Assembly (NCBI GenBank): GCA_027493955.1
Contig: JAOSJT010000001.1
Coordinates: 3,459,131 to 3,523,130 of the forward strand
From: Bacteroidia bacterium
Lineage (GTDB): Bacteria; Bacteroidota; Ignavibacteria; SZUA-365
Length of the DNA stretch: 64,000 nucleotides
Direction of reading: 5' to 3'
Shown here: positions 1 through 9,594 of the stretch, one piece after another
How positions within the stretch are numbered: the first letter of the stretch is position 1
Layout: each line of letters starts with the position of its first letter
The notes under the pieces: generated by a model
Seen by the model: the letters and a program-made list of their open reading frames with translations, nothing else
Database searches by the model: none
Told to the model about the DNA's origin: nothing
Program-made: the position numbers and the translations under genes

Positions 1-807
1 CACTGGCTTGTGCTCGTTCGTGGGCGTGCCGTCGATACGCGATTCGACGTAGCGGATGTCGGCTATGTACCGTGGCGCGGCACCGCGGAGCTCGTCGCCC
101 TGACGGGGCCCACCTGGTATTTGAAGGATAATCCGATACGCTATATCTCTCTCTACGGGGGCGGCGCGTTAGGGTATGAGGATGCCGATCTGTTTACCGA
201 CCTTATCGCGCTATTGGGGGGAAACCTCTCCTTTCGTGCAAATCATGGCGGAGAGATCAACCTCAGCTACGGCCGCGCGAAGGACGGAGGACAAGAGTAC
301 ACTTCCTACGAAGCGAATTTTTCCACCTGGTTCAATATCCATCCCCGCTGGAGCGCCAATGTTTGGGGCGGCTACAGCCGGGGTTGGAACTTCGCGAGGG
401 ACTGGCTCGGCTTTTACACCTGGGCGGGGATGTCCTTCTCATGCAAACCCACCACGGGAATCTCTTTTGAAGTGGACCTGAATACCCATTGCGAGGGTAA
501 TCCCGATAATGAGATTGTGGACGTCATTGTCAATTCTCGTCCCGGCTTCACCATTGTACCGGTAAACGATCTCAGCATACGCCTGTACGTGGACAATACC
601 TACAGATCATCGTCCGATCGCATCGAGCAGTGGATCACTGGTCTGCTCTTCAGCTGGAATTTCCTGCCAAAAAGCTGGGTGTATTTCGCCATCAACGATC
701 TGCGCGATATCCATCACCCGGGAGGCTCAACACCCGCAGAGCGGGCGGTTATGCGTGTCCGTGACCAGGCCGCCGTACTGAAACTGAAGTACCTCTATTA
801 TCTCTGA
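1..807 (+). CDS. DUF5916-family outer-membrane protein, C-terminal fragment
   Basis: The frame is open to the left edge (codons before the GTG at 10 read H-W-L), so this is the 3' end of a larger gene. About 268 residues are visible. They are rich in alternating aromatic/polar strands (FSTWFNIHPRWSANVWGGY, LLFSWNFLPKSWVYFAIND) and end in VLKLKYLYYL, with a terminal aromatic region typical of an outer-membrane beta-barrel. The 'FSWNFLP.SWVY...ND.RD' block followed by a short basic end matches what I know of the C-terminal barrel of DUF5916 proteins, which carry an N-terminal CBM9-like domain in Bacteroidota. That N-terminal domain would lie outside the window. Function is unknown; a surface carbohydrate or protease-related role is only inferred from the family. 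Confidence 0.7.
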   Translation, partial: HWLVLVRGRAVDTRFDVADVGYVPWRGTAELVALTGPTWYLKDNPIRYISLYGGGALGYEDADLFTDLIALLGGNLSFRANHGGEINLSYGRAKDGGQEYTSYEANFSTWFNIHPRWSANVWGGYSRGWNFARDWLGFYTWAGMSFSCKPTTGISFEVDLNTHCEGNPDNEIVDVIVNSRPGFTIVPVNDLSIRLYVDNTYRSSSDRIEQWITGLLFSWNFLPKSWVYFAINDLRDIHHPGGSTPAERAVMRVRDQAAVLKLKYLYYL

Positions 808-939
808 CCGGGTCGCGTCCCATTCAGCTGCGATACCCGGCGCCTGCGCACTGCGGAAGTCCGGATAACGCATCCTTCGATACCACGGGACACGACGCGA
901 TGTGAAACTTCTTCCACAATCTTCGGAATACTTTCGACC

Positions 940-1761
940 ATGACCATACACAGAAATCTTCGACACGAATTCCCGGATACGCGGGAGGCTGAAAGAGTGG
1001 AGGCGGAGGGCTGGTCTGCCGTGTACGCTGCAGCTCCGCCGGAACTCGCGTTGAAAACATCCGAAATCGCCGGAGCCACCTTGCTCATCGCCCCTTCCAT
1101 TGATATCCTTGCCTATAACCGTGTGCTGAGTTTCGGCCTGAATGAGGTGCCGCATCAAAAGGATTTGCAGGAGATAATCCAAACCTACGCTTCCGCAGGT
1201 GTCGGACGTTTTTTTCTGCAACTGCCTCCTGAAGCGGATCGCGACGGGATATCGGAGATGCTCTATGCGCAGGGTTTTCGTCCGTATAACGACTGGGCGA
1301 AACTGCGACGCGGTGTTGCGGATATTCCGGAGTTTGCAGTCTGTGCCGATATCCGTCATGCCACACCCGCGGATGGCCCGGTGTATGCGGAAATTCTCAT
1401 CGAGGCCTTCGACTGGACACCGGAACTCTCCGGCCTCCTGTCCTGCACCATCGGCAAGAATGGCTGGTCGCATTACCTTGCGCTGGTCGACGGGGAGGCG
1501 GCTGCCTGTGCCGCACTGTACAGGACCGGGACGACGGCGGCGCTGGCCATGGCGGGCACACGCCCGCGCTTCCGCGGGTCGGGTTTGCAACCCGCGCTGA
1601 TCCGCCGACGATTGCTGGACTGCGCGGGAGCCGGCGTGCAGACGGTTGTTACGGAAACCGGTGTTGACGGACCCGACCATCCGTCGCCGTCATTCCGCAA
1701 CATGCGCAAGGCCGGATTTGAACTCGCGTATTTGCGACGGAACTGGCTCTTCGAGGGATAA
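940..1761 (+). CDS. GNAT-family N-acetyltransferase
   Basis: A 273-residue protein predicted to transfer an acetyl group from acetyl-CoA to an unidentified amine. The C-terminal half carries the GNAT signature: the acetyl-CoA pyrophosphate loop R-F-R-G-S-G (Q/R-x-x-G-x-G/A type) near residue 208, and the late N-M-R-K-A-G-F element that closes the fold. The first ~130 residues are a separate lobe without clear motifs; it could be a degenerate second GNAT fold, as in several two-lobed members. The ATG at 940 is the only convenient start; the upstream SD is weak. It lies between the DUF5916 fragment and a TetR gene on the same strand with a ~100-bp gap on either side, so co-transcription is possible but not shown. 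Confidence 0.75.
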   Translation: MTIHRNLRHEFPDTREAERVEAEGWSAVYAAAPPELALKTSEIAGATLLIAPSIDILAYNRVLSFGLNEVPHQKDLQEIIQTYASAGVGRFFLQLPPEADRDGISEMLYAQGFRPYNDWAKLRRGVADIPEFAVCADIRHATPADGPVYAEILIEAFDWTPELSGLLSCTIGKNGWSHYLALVDGEAAACAALYRTGTTAALAMAGTRPRFRGSGLQPALIRRRLLDCAGAGVQTVVTETGVDGPDHPSPSFRNMRKAGFELAYLRRNWLFEG

Positions 1762-1859
1762 TCCCGCTTTGTCGCAGACAGATTGCGTCTCGTCTCCTTG
1801 TCCCGAAACTCCACCGCATGTACCTTTGAATCACGGTTCAGGAATATTCGCGGTAGCAC

Positions 1860-2480
1860 ATGCGTCGACGCAGCGGGAATAAATCACAGGATATCACAGA
1901 CGCGGCGGTCAAGGTGTTTGCCCGCGACGGCTTCCACGGGGCGAAAATCACACGCATCGCTCAGGAGGCCGGCGTCGCGACGGGGAGTGTCTATCTGTAT
2001 TTTCGCAATAAGGAGAGTATTCTCCATCATCTGTTCAATGAAATCTGGCAACGCATTCGCGACCAACTCGCTATCGTCATTTCGCGTCACGACACCACCC
2101 CGCGGGAAAAGGTCGAGGAAATCATTGACCGCGTCGTCATGCTGTTCTCGAAGAATCCCGACCTTGCGCTGGTCTTCGTCAACGAGCAGCATCATCTGGT
2201 CCGCAAGGGCAGTGCGGAATTCATACGGTATTACGAGGATTTTCTCAAGCTCGGTGAGGACGTCGTGCGCGAGGGCATACGCCGCGGAGAGTTCCGTCCG
2301 GAAATTGACCCGCGTGTAGCCAGTAATTTCGTGTTCGGTGGCCTGTATCAGTTGCTGCAACGCTGGGCCATCTCGCAAGGGGAGTTTCCCCTGATCACGA
2401 TACGCCGCGGCATTCGCGCTATCGCTGTCAGCGGATTGATGAAGGAGAGCGCTACGACAGAGTCGCCGCGTGTAACCTGA
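1860..2480 (+). CDS. TetR/AcrR-family transcriptional regulator
   Basis: A 206-residue repressor-type protein. Residues ~8-55 form the TetR helix-turn-helix: ITDAAVKVFARDGFHGAKI, then A-x-x-A-G-V-A-T-G-S-V-Y-L-Y-F-R-N-K-E, the standard recognition helix and the YxYFxxK hallmark. The rest is helical ligand-binding domain. The 'YLYFRNKESIL..LFNEIW' stretch and overall length resemble the FadR/YsiA fatty-acid-responsive branch, but the ligand cannot be read from sequence. The ATG at 1860 begins MRRRSGNK, a basic N-terminal arm common in the family. It ends about 20 bp before the convergent CotH-type gene. Its targets are unknown; the adjacent acetyltransferase is one candidate. Confidence 0.88.
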   Translation: MRRRSGNKSQDITDAAVKVFARDGFHGAKITRIAQEAGVATGSVYLYFRNKESILHHLFNEIWQRIRDQLAIVISRHDTTPREKVEEIIDRVVMLFSKNPDLALVFVNEQHHLVRKGSAEFIRYYEDFLKLGEDVVREGIRRGEFRPEIDPRVASNFVFGGLYQLLQRWAISQGEFPLITIRRGIRAIAVSGLMKESATTESPRVT

Positions 2481-2501
2481 TGAGCTGTTCGGTGCTGATT
2501 C

Positions 2502-4886
2502 CTACTGCCGACTGATGAAAATGCGGAAGGTTTGTTGCCGCTGTCGGCCAATGAAGCGCAGCAGATAGGGCCCCGACGGAAGCCCGCCAAGATCTATCGT
2601 CAGCTTGCCGTCCCCATCGGAAAGCAGGGATTCGGCGCTGTGAACCTTCCTTCCGAGCATGTCAGACACCTCGAGGAGCACACGCTGCGGAGGAGCATCC
2701 TTCAGCTCCAGGGTAACCATTCCGTTGCCGGGATTCGGGTATACCGCAATGGCTGGGCCTGTCACGGATGCCTGCATAGCCGCATCGGACGTTCCTTCCG
2801 GACAATCAGGCAATTGCATACGGATGCCGAAATGCTCCGTCGCATGCCTGCCCACCGAACAGTGCCGATAACGCAGAAAATCGAATACACTTCCGAGGCA
2901 GTGCAGCCAGGTGCAATAGTCCTGCAGCATGGGGAAACGCTGAATCTGTCGCGGGATTTCAGAATTGATCTGCAGCGTGATATCGCGAAACAGGGGAGAC
3001 ATTGTCTCAAATGCAAATTCATTATTCAGTACATGCTCGAGACGACGGAAAAACCGTGCATTGAAATCGTCGTTGGTCAACAGTTTTCTGAGGAACAGTG
3101 TCGAGCGCGCGTTCGTGGGCCAGGGCTGGTCTTTGGTGCACAGCGCGTTCTCGAACGCATCGAAGTCCGCCATGGTCATGGCGGCATCACCATCGAAATA
3201 CATCCAGCGCCAACGCGCACCGTCCTTTCTCTCGCGCCACATCTTCATGTTCGTTACCGGCCAATCCGTATTTGCTATCACGATCTCCAGCAACTGATAA
3301 TCAATGAAATTGTCTACATCGATCCAGGAGGATACGACGTCCATGACGGAATCCTTCGTGAGATCCGCATGCTCGATGAAGGAATACAACGACTGGAAAT
3401 TTTCTCCTGAACCATGGTCGGGCCAACCCGTCCAATCCACGATGATGTCAATGCTGTCCGCCGATACTCCGGTAGCTCCCTCCACGAAGTGTTCATCCAT
3501 TTTCTCCTGAATAAAGTAGATGCCCCAGTAGGCACCATTGAGATAGAGTACGGCGGGACGACTTGCGGGCCAATCAACATCAACCATTGAGGCCAGCTTT
3601 CCGCCCATAATGTCCTCGATCCCGCTGCTGAACAGCGTGGAAGTCAATGTTCTCAGAACGAGACGACGAAACACGGTGGTGGGCTTCTCATGGAACAGTG
3701 GATACACCATGCTGTTGCCACCGTAATCGTTCCGTGCATACACAGCCATGCTCTTCTGCATGAAGCGCCGGGTGAATCCTCCATGGATGCGCAGACCGAC
3801 ATTGTGCCTGAAACCATTCGCTCCGTCTGCCTCGTACAGCTCGATGTGCGCGCCGCGCTCCCACTCGTCCCCGCGTTGAAAATAATTTCCGGTCCAGTGC
3901 GGGTCGCTCTCCTTCCAGTACACACCGGGTACCATGATGCCTGTGCTGTCGTCGAACAGTCCGTCCGGATCCGAGCAAATGGATACGACGGGCAACTTTT
4001 CATGATCAACGCCGAGCTCGCGTATGAAGTAGGAATGTGTCGCGACGTCGCTGACACGCCGTCCCGCACTGTCGAACGCCGCGGCGCGAAGCACCAGTGC
4101 TTGCTTCTGGCGGGTCAGATACGGGATGTGAAAATCCGGCGGTGACAGACGAATGGACGCAATATCCTCTTTCGACCACAAGGTACTGTCAAGCATCAGC
4201 GTCTGAGAATACTTCGGTGATTCACTCGTCGGCGTACTTCCATCGGTGGTGTAGTGAATTCGTGACGACGCTTCGCGGCAGCTCAGCGTTAACTCGAACA
4301 CGCGCTCGTACCTGCCTCCGGGAGTGGAAAAAGTCACGACATCATGCAGACACTCTCCGCCGTTGGGTGCGCCGGGTGTGGGACTCAACAATACGACGAA
4401 GCTCCCGCAGCCATCCGGCACAGCTCCAAAACTGGTATTTGACTTCAGCTGTACGGGTCCCACTGAGGAGACAACGCAGCCGCCGCAGGAGAGCAGGAGA
4501 TGCTCGCCATCGGCATCAATTTTGAAATTGGTGTGCAATGGTTTTCCGGGATCCGCTCTGTCCTTCCCTGAAGCGAACACTACGATAAAACTGTGGGCGT
4601 TGATCGCGGTATCGGGGAACAGCCATTTATCCGGAGTTCCCCGTTTGTCCGAAAGGCTGTACCCCGCGAGCGACAGGGGAACATCCGCCGTATTGTACAA
4701 CTCTATCCAGTCCACAGCCTCACCATCCTCATCCTGAAAAAACCCGCTGTTGGACGACATGAATTCATTGATCACCAGGTTCTGACCAACCGACGGAGCA
4801 GGAAGCAGGAGCAGGAATCCGATGAAAATGCGGTCAATGTGTCTGCACAGGCGAAGCAGCTGATTTCCAGCGTTTGTGTGTGTCAT
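2502..4886 (-). CDS. T9SS-secreted CotH-kinase family protein with lamin-tail domain
   Basis: A 794-residue exported protein. I start it at the ATG at 4886 rather than 4925 because GGAGGAGAGG sits just upstream. In order it has: a hydrophobic signal segment (FIGFLLLLPAP..GQ); a lamin-tail domain (LVINEFMSSNSG...WIELYN); a chitobiase/Fn3-like C-terminal-domain segment (IHYTTDGSTPTSES); and a CotH kinase-like domain (VGLRIHGG, LYLNGAYWGIYFIQEKMDEHF, then RWRWMYFDGDAAM). It ends in a T9SS type A sorting domain (VYPNPGNG...DMLGRK...PYLLRF). CotH homologs include atypical protein kinases; activity here is unproven. The gene stands alone, convergent with the TetR gene. Confidence 0.9.
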   Translation of the reverse strand: MTHTNAGNQLLRLCRHIDRIFIGFLLLLPAPSVGQNLVINEFMSSNSGFFQDEDGEAVDWIELYNTADVPLSLAGYSLSDKRGTPDKWLFPDTAINAHSFIVVFASGKDRADPGKPLHTNFKIDADGEHLLLSCGGCVVSSVGPVQLKSNTSFGAVPDGCGSFVVLLSPTPGAPNGGECLHDVVTFSTPGGRYERVFELTLSCREASSRIHYTTDGSTPTSESPKYSQTLMLDSTLWSKEDIASIRLSPPDFHIPYLTRQKQALVLRAAAFDSAGRRVSDVATHSYFIRELGVDHEKLPVVSICSDPDGLFDDSTGIMVPGVYWKESDPHWTGNYFQRGDEWERGAHIELYEADGANGFRHNVGLRIHGGFTRRFMQKSMAVYARNDYGGNSMVYPLFHEKPTTVFRRLVLRTLTSTLFSSGIEDIMGGKLASMVDVDWPASRPAVLYLNGAYWGIYFIQEKMDEHFVEGATGVSADSIDIIVDWTGWPDHGSGENFQSLYSFIEHADLTKDSVMDVVSSWIDVDNFIDYQLLEIVIANTDWPVTNMKMWRERKDGARWRWMYFDGDAAMTMADFDAFENALCTKDQPWPTNARSTLFLRKLLTNDDFNARFFRRLEHVLNNEFAFETMSPLFRDITLQINSEIPRQIQRFPMLQDYCTWLHCLGSVFDFLRYRHCSVGRHATEHFGIRMQLPDCPEGTSDAAMQASVTGPAIAVYPNPGNGMVTLELKDAPPQRVLLEVSDMLGRKVHSAESLLSDGDGKLTIDLGGLPSGPYLLRFIGRQRQQTFRIFISRQ

Positions 4887-5071
4887 TGCCCTCTCCTCCA
4901 GAGTGCTGTACGATACATCGCACATATTTTCGGTGATACGCCGCTGACGCTGTACGCATTACCGCGAGGTTCTTCTTTGCCGGGCGTTCACCGTCGTGTG
5001 CCTGTCGGAGCGAAATACTCCTGCCTGCTCCGACTGCGTCCTGCCGGCGTCCGGCATATTTAAGGATGAAA

Positions 5072-5098
5072 ATTATACCGGATTTTACTGAATTGCAA
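5072..5098 (-). promoter_or_regulatory. Candidate promoter for the CotH-type gene
   Basis: In the 315-bp gap between the CotH-type gene and the next minus-strand gene, the minus strand reads TTGCAA, 15 bp, TATAAT, followed by TTTT. This would place a transcription start about 180 bp before the ATG. The spacer is short for a sigma-70 promoter, but the TTG-to-TAT spacing of 18 suits the Bacteroidota-type arrangement. I see no other signal in this gap. Confidence 0.35.
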
Positions 5099-5201
5099 CA
5101 CCAAAATCGAGGAACTACTCCTTTTCGTAAACGTCGCATTACCTGCGCCGTGGCACGTGCTTGCAGCAGTGTCGCCACCCTCCCGCGGAGGTCTCCACAG
5201 C

Positions 5202-5579
5202 TTACGGTACGAACCGGTTGATAAAGCGCAAATAGCCCTGGCGACCGCCCTCACCGTTCCATCGTTCCAGAGAGAGCTTCAGGCGTTTGAGACAGAGCAG
5301 AAGGGTATCAATGGATAGAACCAAAGCGATTGTATCAGCAGAACGACCCAGTCGCCATTCACACACCGGTCGCAACACGTTGTACACCAACGCCGCTTTG
5401 GGCGACATTTTGTGCTGCTTCGGGGGACGACCGCCCTGTTCCAGCCGATATTCGTGTATCAGCACGTCGAAGGCCTCGTCAACGTCGTAGTCAAGCAGAT
5501 CGGCGTTCTGACGATACAGCATGACGATTGCAGCTTCCAGGTTCTGCAACACATCCATGTGTTCATTTTCAATAGTCAT
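5202..5579 (-). CDS. Small conserved-looking hypothetical protein
   Basis: A 125-residue soluble protein of unknown function. It begins MTIENEHMDVLQNLEAAIVMLYR and is mostly helical: DYDVDEAFDVLIHEYRLE, a basic GGRPPKQHKMSPKAA linker, then long leucine-rich helices (DTIALVLSIDTLLLCLKRLKLSLERW) and a C-terminal RQGYLRFINRFVP. No signal peptide or membrane segment is visible. Codon use matches its neighbours and the helices are amphipathic, so I take it as real. It follows the SnoaL-like gene with a 45-bp gap on the same strand, suggesting one transcript with that gene and the hemerythrin gene. I do not recognise a family with certainty. Confidence 0.65.
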   Translation of the reverse strand: MTIENEHMDVLQNLEAAIVMLYRQNADLLDYDVDEAFDVLIHEYRLEQGGRPPKQHKMSPKAALVYNVLRPVCEWRLGRSADTIALVLSIDTLLLCLKRLKLSLERWNGEGGRQGYLRFINRFVP

Positions 5580-5624
5580 GGGAAGCTCGTCTCATTTGTG
5601 AAAACTTCGTGTAGAAGTGCAACA

Positions 5625-6020
5625 CTACGTGCCCGGGGAAGCCGTCCGGAGCACGGTGCCCCAATCCGTATACACCTGCCAGACAGCGATGCGACCGTCC
5701 CTGAGCGAAACCTTCCACGCCGCGGGAAGCTCTATGCGGCGGGTGGTGTTATTTGCCACAGCGAGGTTCAATGTCCCTTCCGCTGTACCGAACAGCGCCG
5801 TCACATCCGCTTCCGTGACCATCCGTTCGATACTGATGCGATAATCCGGCATGATGAAAAAAAAGTCCCTCCATGCCGCGCAAACGGTGGCGGGGCCACG
5901 TAATTCCGTTCCGGCGGAATCGATAAAACGGTGGTCTTCCGTCATCAGCTTCCCCATGGCGGAGAGATCGCCTTTGTTGATGGCGGTAATGAAGGCCGCT
6001 ATGACATCCCCGTGATTCAT
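5625..6020 (-). CDS. SnoaL-like / nuclear transport factor 2 family protein
   Basis: A 131-residue protein with the NTF2/SnoaL cone fold pattern. The N-terminal helix MNHGDVIAAFITAINKGD is followed by a short helix and MTEDHRFIDSAGTELRGPATVCAAWRDFFFIMPDY, then alternating strands (ALFGTAEGTL, AAWKVSLRDGRIAVWQVYTDW). The 'H-R-F-I-D..G....G.....W..FF...PDY' arrangement is typical of SnoaL-like proteins, which act as small-molecule isomerases, hydrolases or binding proteins. The substrate cannot be inferred. It sits between the hemerythrin gene (58 bp upstream) and a hypothetical gene (45 bp downstream), all on the minus strand. Confidence 0.8.
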   Translation of the reverse strand: MNHGDVIAAFITAINKGDLSAMGKLMTEDHRFIDSAGTELRGPATVCAAWRDFFFIMPDYRISIERMVTEADVTALFGTAEGTLNLAVANNTTRRIELPAAWKVSLRDGRIAVWQVYTDWGTVLRTASPGT

Positions 6021-6078
6021 TGTGCATGAACGAAAAAAATCGTTGACTCGCGTGAGCCGATAATCTCAGGATGAAATT

Positions 6079-6666
6079 TTATCTTTGCCCGGAATCCGGA
6101 GACAGGCGATTCCTGTGACTATCGCTGTCACGGGCCGCTTTCCCTTCTTCCATGAGAGCATTCTGATCATAGCCGGCGCGAGCAATCGCTCGTCGGGCAT
6201 ATTCTATTGCGAGCGGGTTATTGATATAGCGCGGTGTGGCGGTTTCACGAAACGTTGCGATCTGTTCCGGTATATTGTCCGTCTCACGTCGTACACAGTC
6301 GTCGAACAGATCGTACAGCGTCCCATGTGCCTCCTCGAGTCGATCATGGCGAATGAGCAAGGCATGCAGGGAAAACAAAACCTCGATGGTCGGTGGCAGG
6401 ACGCACAACGCCGCCAGCGCATCGTGCTCCATGCGAAGTTGGAGCTCCATAGGAAAGCCACCGCGTAGATGTTTTCGCAACAGCGGCAGTACAATATTTT
6501 CTTCGATGGCGATATGGCGGAGAAGCGTTTTTCGAAATTCGTCGTAGATGGGGACGTTCACAGACCCGGGATCGGCGGAAGCATCCAGAAACAATTGCTC
6601 TATGCGCCGATGCTGTGCGGCCAGAATATTGGAGGCGCCGGAATCTGAGAGTGAGGAGTTGTCCAT
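6079..6666 (-). CDS. Hemerythrin HHE-domain protein
   Basis: A 195-residue cytoplasmic protein with a four-helix hemerythrin-like domain. Candidate iron ligands are visible in the expected order: H in LAAQHRRIEQLF, H and E in LLRHIAIEENIVLPLL, H in RMEHDALAAL, and H-D in LLIRHDRLEEAHGTLY. The last ~50 residues are a charged tail without a recognised motif. HHE proteins bind a di-iron centre and take part in O2/NO sensing or iron handling; which applies here is not visible. It is divergent from the T9SS glycosidase-like gene with about 180 bp between starts. It is probably first in a short minus-strand set with the SnoaL-like and hypothetical genes. Confidence 0.85.
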   Translation of the reverse strand: MDNSSLSDSGASNILAAQHRRIEQLFLDASADPGSVNVPIYDEFRKTLLRHIAIEENIVLPLLRKHLRGGFPMELQLRMEHDALAALCVLPPTIEVLFSLHALLIRHDRLEEAHGTLYDLFDDCVRRETDNIPEQIATFRETATPRYINNPLAIEYARRAIARAGYDQNALMEEGKAARDSDSHRNRLSPDSGQR

Positions 6667-6845
6667 CCGGAATTCTTTCTATTGTGAGGCGGCGGGGCAT
6701 GTGCTTCGCGTGCACAATATACGGTGGATTTCCTATGTTTCCATACTGCCGCATCGAATGGCGTTCAAGCACCGCCCCTGTTCGTCCGCGCGAGCTTCGG
6801 TCCGCCCCGGTGATGTGCACCACCCGTAACATGCAAGGAAGGTTT

Positions 6846-9449
6846 ATGCGTTCACTCCTCGCCGTACTGTTTCTGCTCTTTCCGATTCTGACCACGGCGC
6901 AAACCGTTCAGATCGGCGTGCTCGACAGCGTTCTACTTTCTGACGTGCCTCGTCTCGGTATAAACGCCGGCGGACGCTCATGGTGGGGTGCCGATCAGAT
7001 TCTGAAAAACCTCATTGACAATCCCGGTTTCGAAGCGGGTGAATTCGCTTCTCTCGTCCTGGCGGACAATGGCGCGACAGGACGATCGATGCGGATGGCC
7101 TTCTGGGATCCCGCATGGAATAACGAGCAATACGGCATCGGCTGGCCGGTGGGATTCTGGAACAACGCCGAATATGAGTTTTTCTGGGGGTCGGCGAAGG
7201 GCCGCAGCGGACGCGTTGCGTCGTTTCGCCATGAAGGCGGTTCACTGGTATTCGATTTCGACACCGACGGCACTGCCCCGCAGCGCATGAGCGTCATGCG
7301 CATACAGCGCGACATAGCAGGATTCAACGGCAACGGCAGCATTGTTGATGCCACTTCGGTACGGCCCGGAAGTCCGGGCAAGCAAGCTCTGCGGCTGAGT
7401 AACGGTGGGTATTCGTTCCGATACTATATGGACAGTCTCTGGCGCGACGGCGATCCTTCCGCAGGCAAACTGCTGGTGATCAACGGGGAGTACGTCTGTC
7501 GGCTCTGGGCGAGAGGCCTCCGCGGGGGCGAGAGACTGCGCATCCGCTTTTTCCGTGAAGGGGAGTACACGTTTCTCGATGAAACGGTGGCGCTGGGTAC
7601 GGACTGGCAGATGATAGAGCGCCGCTTCACGGTGCCTGCGGGAGCGGACCAGGTGCGGCCGTATTCTTCGTCGGAGTACCACCCCATCCTCGCCTTTATT
7701 CTCGAGGCGGAAAACACCGGGGCGGACGTTCTCGTTGACGATGTGGAGCTGTACTCCGCCGCGCAGAGCAATCCGACCGTATTTACGGACAACTTCGTCA
7801 ACCGCCTGAAAGAGTTGCGTCCCGGTGTACTGCGCTATTGGGCCGGGCAGCTCGGCGCGAGTCTCGCATCGCAGCTCGCCGAACCCTTCGCAAGGCGATC
7901 CAATGGGTACTCGCCGCGTGATCGGCGTCCCGGCGATTTTTGTTATTCCCTGCATGAATTCCTGGAGCTCTGTGCCGAAATCGAGGCCGATCCATGGTAC
8001 GTCATCCCGCCGACATTCAGTGCCGATGAACTCCGGGGCCTCGTCGAATACCTCGCCGCACCGGCCACGTCGGCGTATCCGTTTGCGATGCAGCGCGCGG
8101 AGCAGGGGCGCAACGCGCCGTGGACAGAGGCATTCGGAAGAGTGCAGCTCGAGTATGGAAACGAGATGTGGGGTTCCGGTGCGGGAGACGATCCGTTCAT
8201 GGGCTCTTCGGTCAATGGCGGCGAGCGACTGGCGTCCATCGCCGGCGATCGCTTTACCATCATGCGCGCAGCTCCGTTTTTCGATGCATCGAAGCTGAGA
8301 CTCGTCATCGGCGGACAAGCGGGTTTCGCCGGACGGCAGCGTGAGATAGAGCAATTCGGTACAGCGCACGACGCTGTGGCGCTCGCCCCGTATTTCGGTG
8401 TGCTCGATACCTGGAACAACGACAGTGAAATTTTTCAACCGCTGTTCGCCTCACCGTTCTGGCAAGCGAATGCGGGGCCCATGCGCGAAAGCCGTGGGTA
8501 TCTCGGTCAACGCGAAATGTCCATATACGAAATCAACTTTCACACCACGCATGGATCAAGCCCCATTGCCATCCGCAATGATTTTCTGGCTGGTGCATCA
8601 GGCGCTCTCGCTCTCCCGCTGCACATGCTTTTGTATATGCGCGAATTGGGAGTGAAGACCCAATGCGCATTTTCATCCCTCGGCTACAGCTTTCGACTGG
8701 CGAATGGCGACATGGCGCGTCTCTGGGGGATGCTGCGTGACGTGGAGGCCACGGGTCGCAAACGTCCCACCTGGCTTGGTGTCGAATTGGCGAACAAAGC
8801 CATCACAGGGAGCTTGCTGAAAACCCGGCACAGCACGCCGCAACCCGCGTGGCGTCAATCGCCCATCAACGGCATCGCAAGCGAAATAACCGTAGATGCA
8901 CTCCAGAGCTTCGCGTTTTCCGATGGCAGCCGACACGGGCTCATACTTTTCAATCTCAGCCTCGACCAGACGCATCGTGTGCAACTCGACCTTCAACACG
9001 CTCCGTCAGCCACGGCCATGTTGTATGGCATCCGTCCGAATTCAATACATGACACTAACGAGGATTCGACAACTGTCGTGATCGACTCCAGCCGTATCAC
9101 GGATTTCTCCGAAGCGTATGAACTCGCCCTCCCGCCACATTCCGTGCATGCGCTTACCTGGACGCGCAATAGCACGGGCGTCGTACCCACTCCGGAGTCG
9201 GCGCTCTCCCTGGACGTGTCGTACACGACGCGCGGCGATGTCAGTCTGAGAGCCGGGCTGCCGGACGGCGGTTCCGGCAATCTCGAAATCCTCGACATTC
9301 TCGGACGTCCCGTCGCGCCGGTCGCCGCCGAACTGCGAGGTGCCGGACCGCATTTTCTGCGGTGGACACCACCTGTATCCGGTATTTTCGTCGCGGTGCT
9401 CCGCACTACCAACGAAACACGCACACAGCGAATCACCGTGGTGAAATAA
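6846..9449 (+). CDS. T9SS-secreted glycoside-hydrolase-like protein with carbohydrate-binding module
   Basis: An 867-residue exported protein. The ATG at 6846 follows AAGGAAGG and opens a clean signal peptide (MRSLLAVLFLLFPILTTAQT). A CBM4/9-like jelly-roll lies around residues 140-300 (RLWARGLRGGERLRIRFF...VLVDDVELYS). A (beta/alpha)8-type region follows: VQLEYGNEMWG supplies a GNE acid/base candidate, and MSIYEINFHTTHG a YE nucleophile candidate. A C-terminal beta-sandwich (LPPHSVHALTW) resembles arabinofuranosidase-like enzymes of clan GH-A. It ends in a T9SS type A sorting domain (LEILDILGRPV...FVAVLR...QRITVVK). The GH family number and substrate are not decidable by eye. It is monocistronic and convergent with the PLP decarboxylase gene. 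Confidence 0.8.
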   Translation: MRSLLAVLFLLFPILTTAQTVQIGVLDSVLLSDVPRLGINAGGRSWWGADQILKNLIDNPGFEAGEFASLVLADNGATGRSMRMAFWDPAWNNEQYGIGWPVGFWNNAEYEFFWGSAKGRSGRVASFRHEGGSLVFDFDTDGTAPQRMSVMRIQRDIAGFNGNGSIVDATSVRPGSPGKQALRLSNGGYSFRYYMDSLWRDGDPSAGKLLVINGEYVCRLWARGLRGGERLRIRFFREGEYTFLDETVALGTDWQMIERRFTVPAGADQVRPYSSSEYHPILAFILEAENTGADVLVDDVELYSAAQSNPTVFTDNFVNRLKELRPGVLRYWAGQLGASLASQLAEPFARRSNGYSPRDRRPGDFCYSLHEFLELCAEIEADPWYVIPPTFSADELRGLVEYLAAPATSAYPFAMQRAEQGRNAPWTEAFGRVQLEYGNEMWGSGAGDDPFMGSSVNGGERLASIAGDRFTIMRAAPFFDASKLRLVIGGQAGFAGRQREIEQFGTAHDAVALAPYFGVLDTWNNDSEIFQPLFASPFWQANAGPMRESRGYLGQREMSIYEINFHTTHGSSPIAIRNDFLAGASGALALPLHMLLYMRELGVKTQCAFSSLGYSFRLANGDMARLWGMLRDVEATGRKRPTWLGVELANKAITGSLLKTRHSTPQPAWRQSPINGIASEITVDALQSFAFSDGSRHGLILFNLSLDQTHRVQLDLQHAPSATAMLYGIRPNSIHDTNEDSTTVVIDSSRITDFSEAYELALPPHSVHALTWTRNSTGVVPTPESALSLDVSYTTRGDVSLRAGLPDGGSGNLEILDILGRPVAPVAAELRGAGPHFLRWTPPVSGIFVAVLRTTNETRTQRITVVK

Positions 9450-9594
9450 GCTCTCCGGAAAATGAATACGCAGCACGCATCATGGAATGCACATTCATGC
9501 ACAAAGCATCAATATTCCCACTCCTATCGCATATCGGGGGTGTTCGCAGTGGAGTCTCGAAGCAAGCATTGCAATGCGTCTTCACATCCTGCGT

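Noticed and set aside
7242-8438. 398-codon open frame antisense to the glycosidase-like gene
   Set aside because: No recognisable domain; the sense strand encodes a signal peptide, CBM, catalytic blocks and sorting domain.
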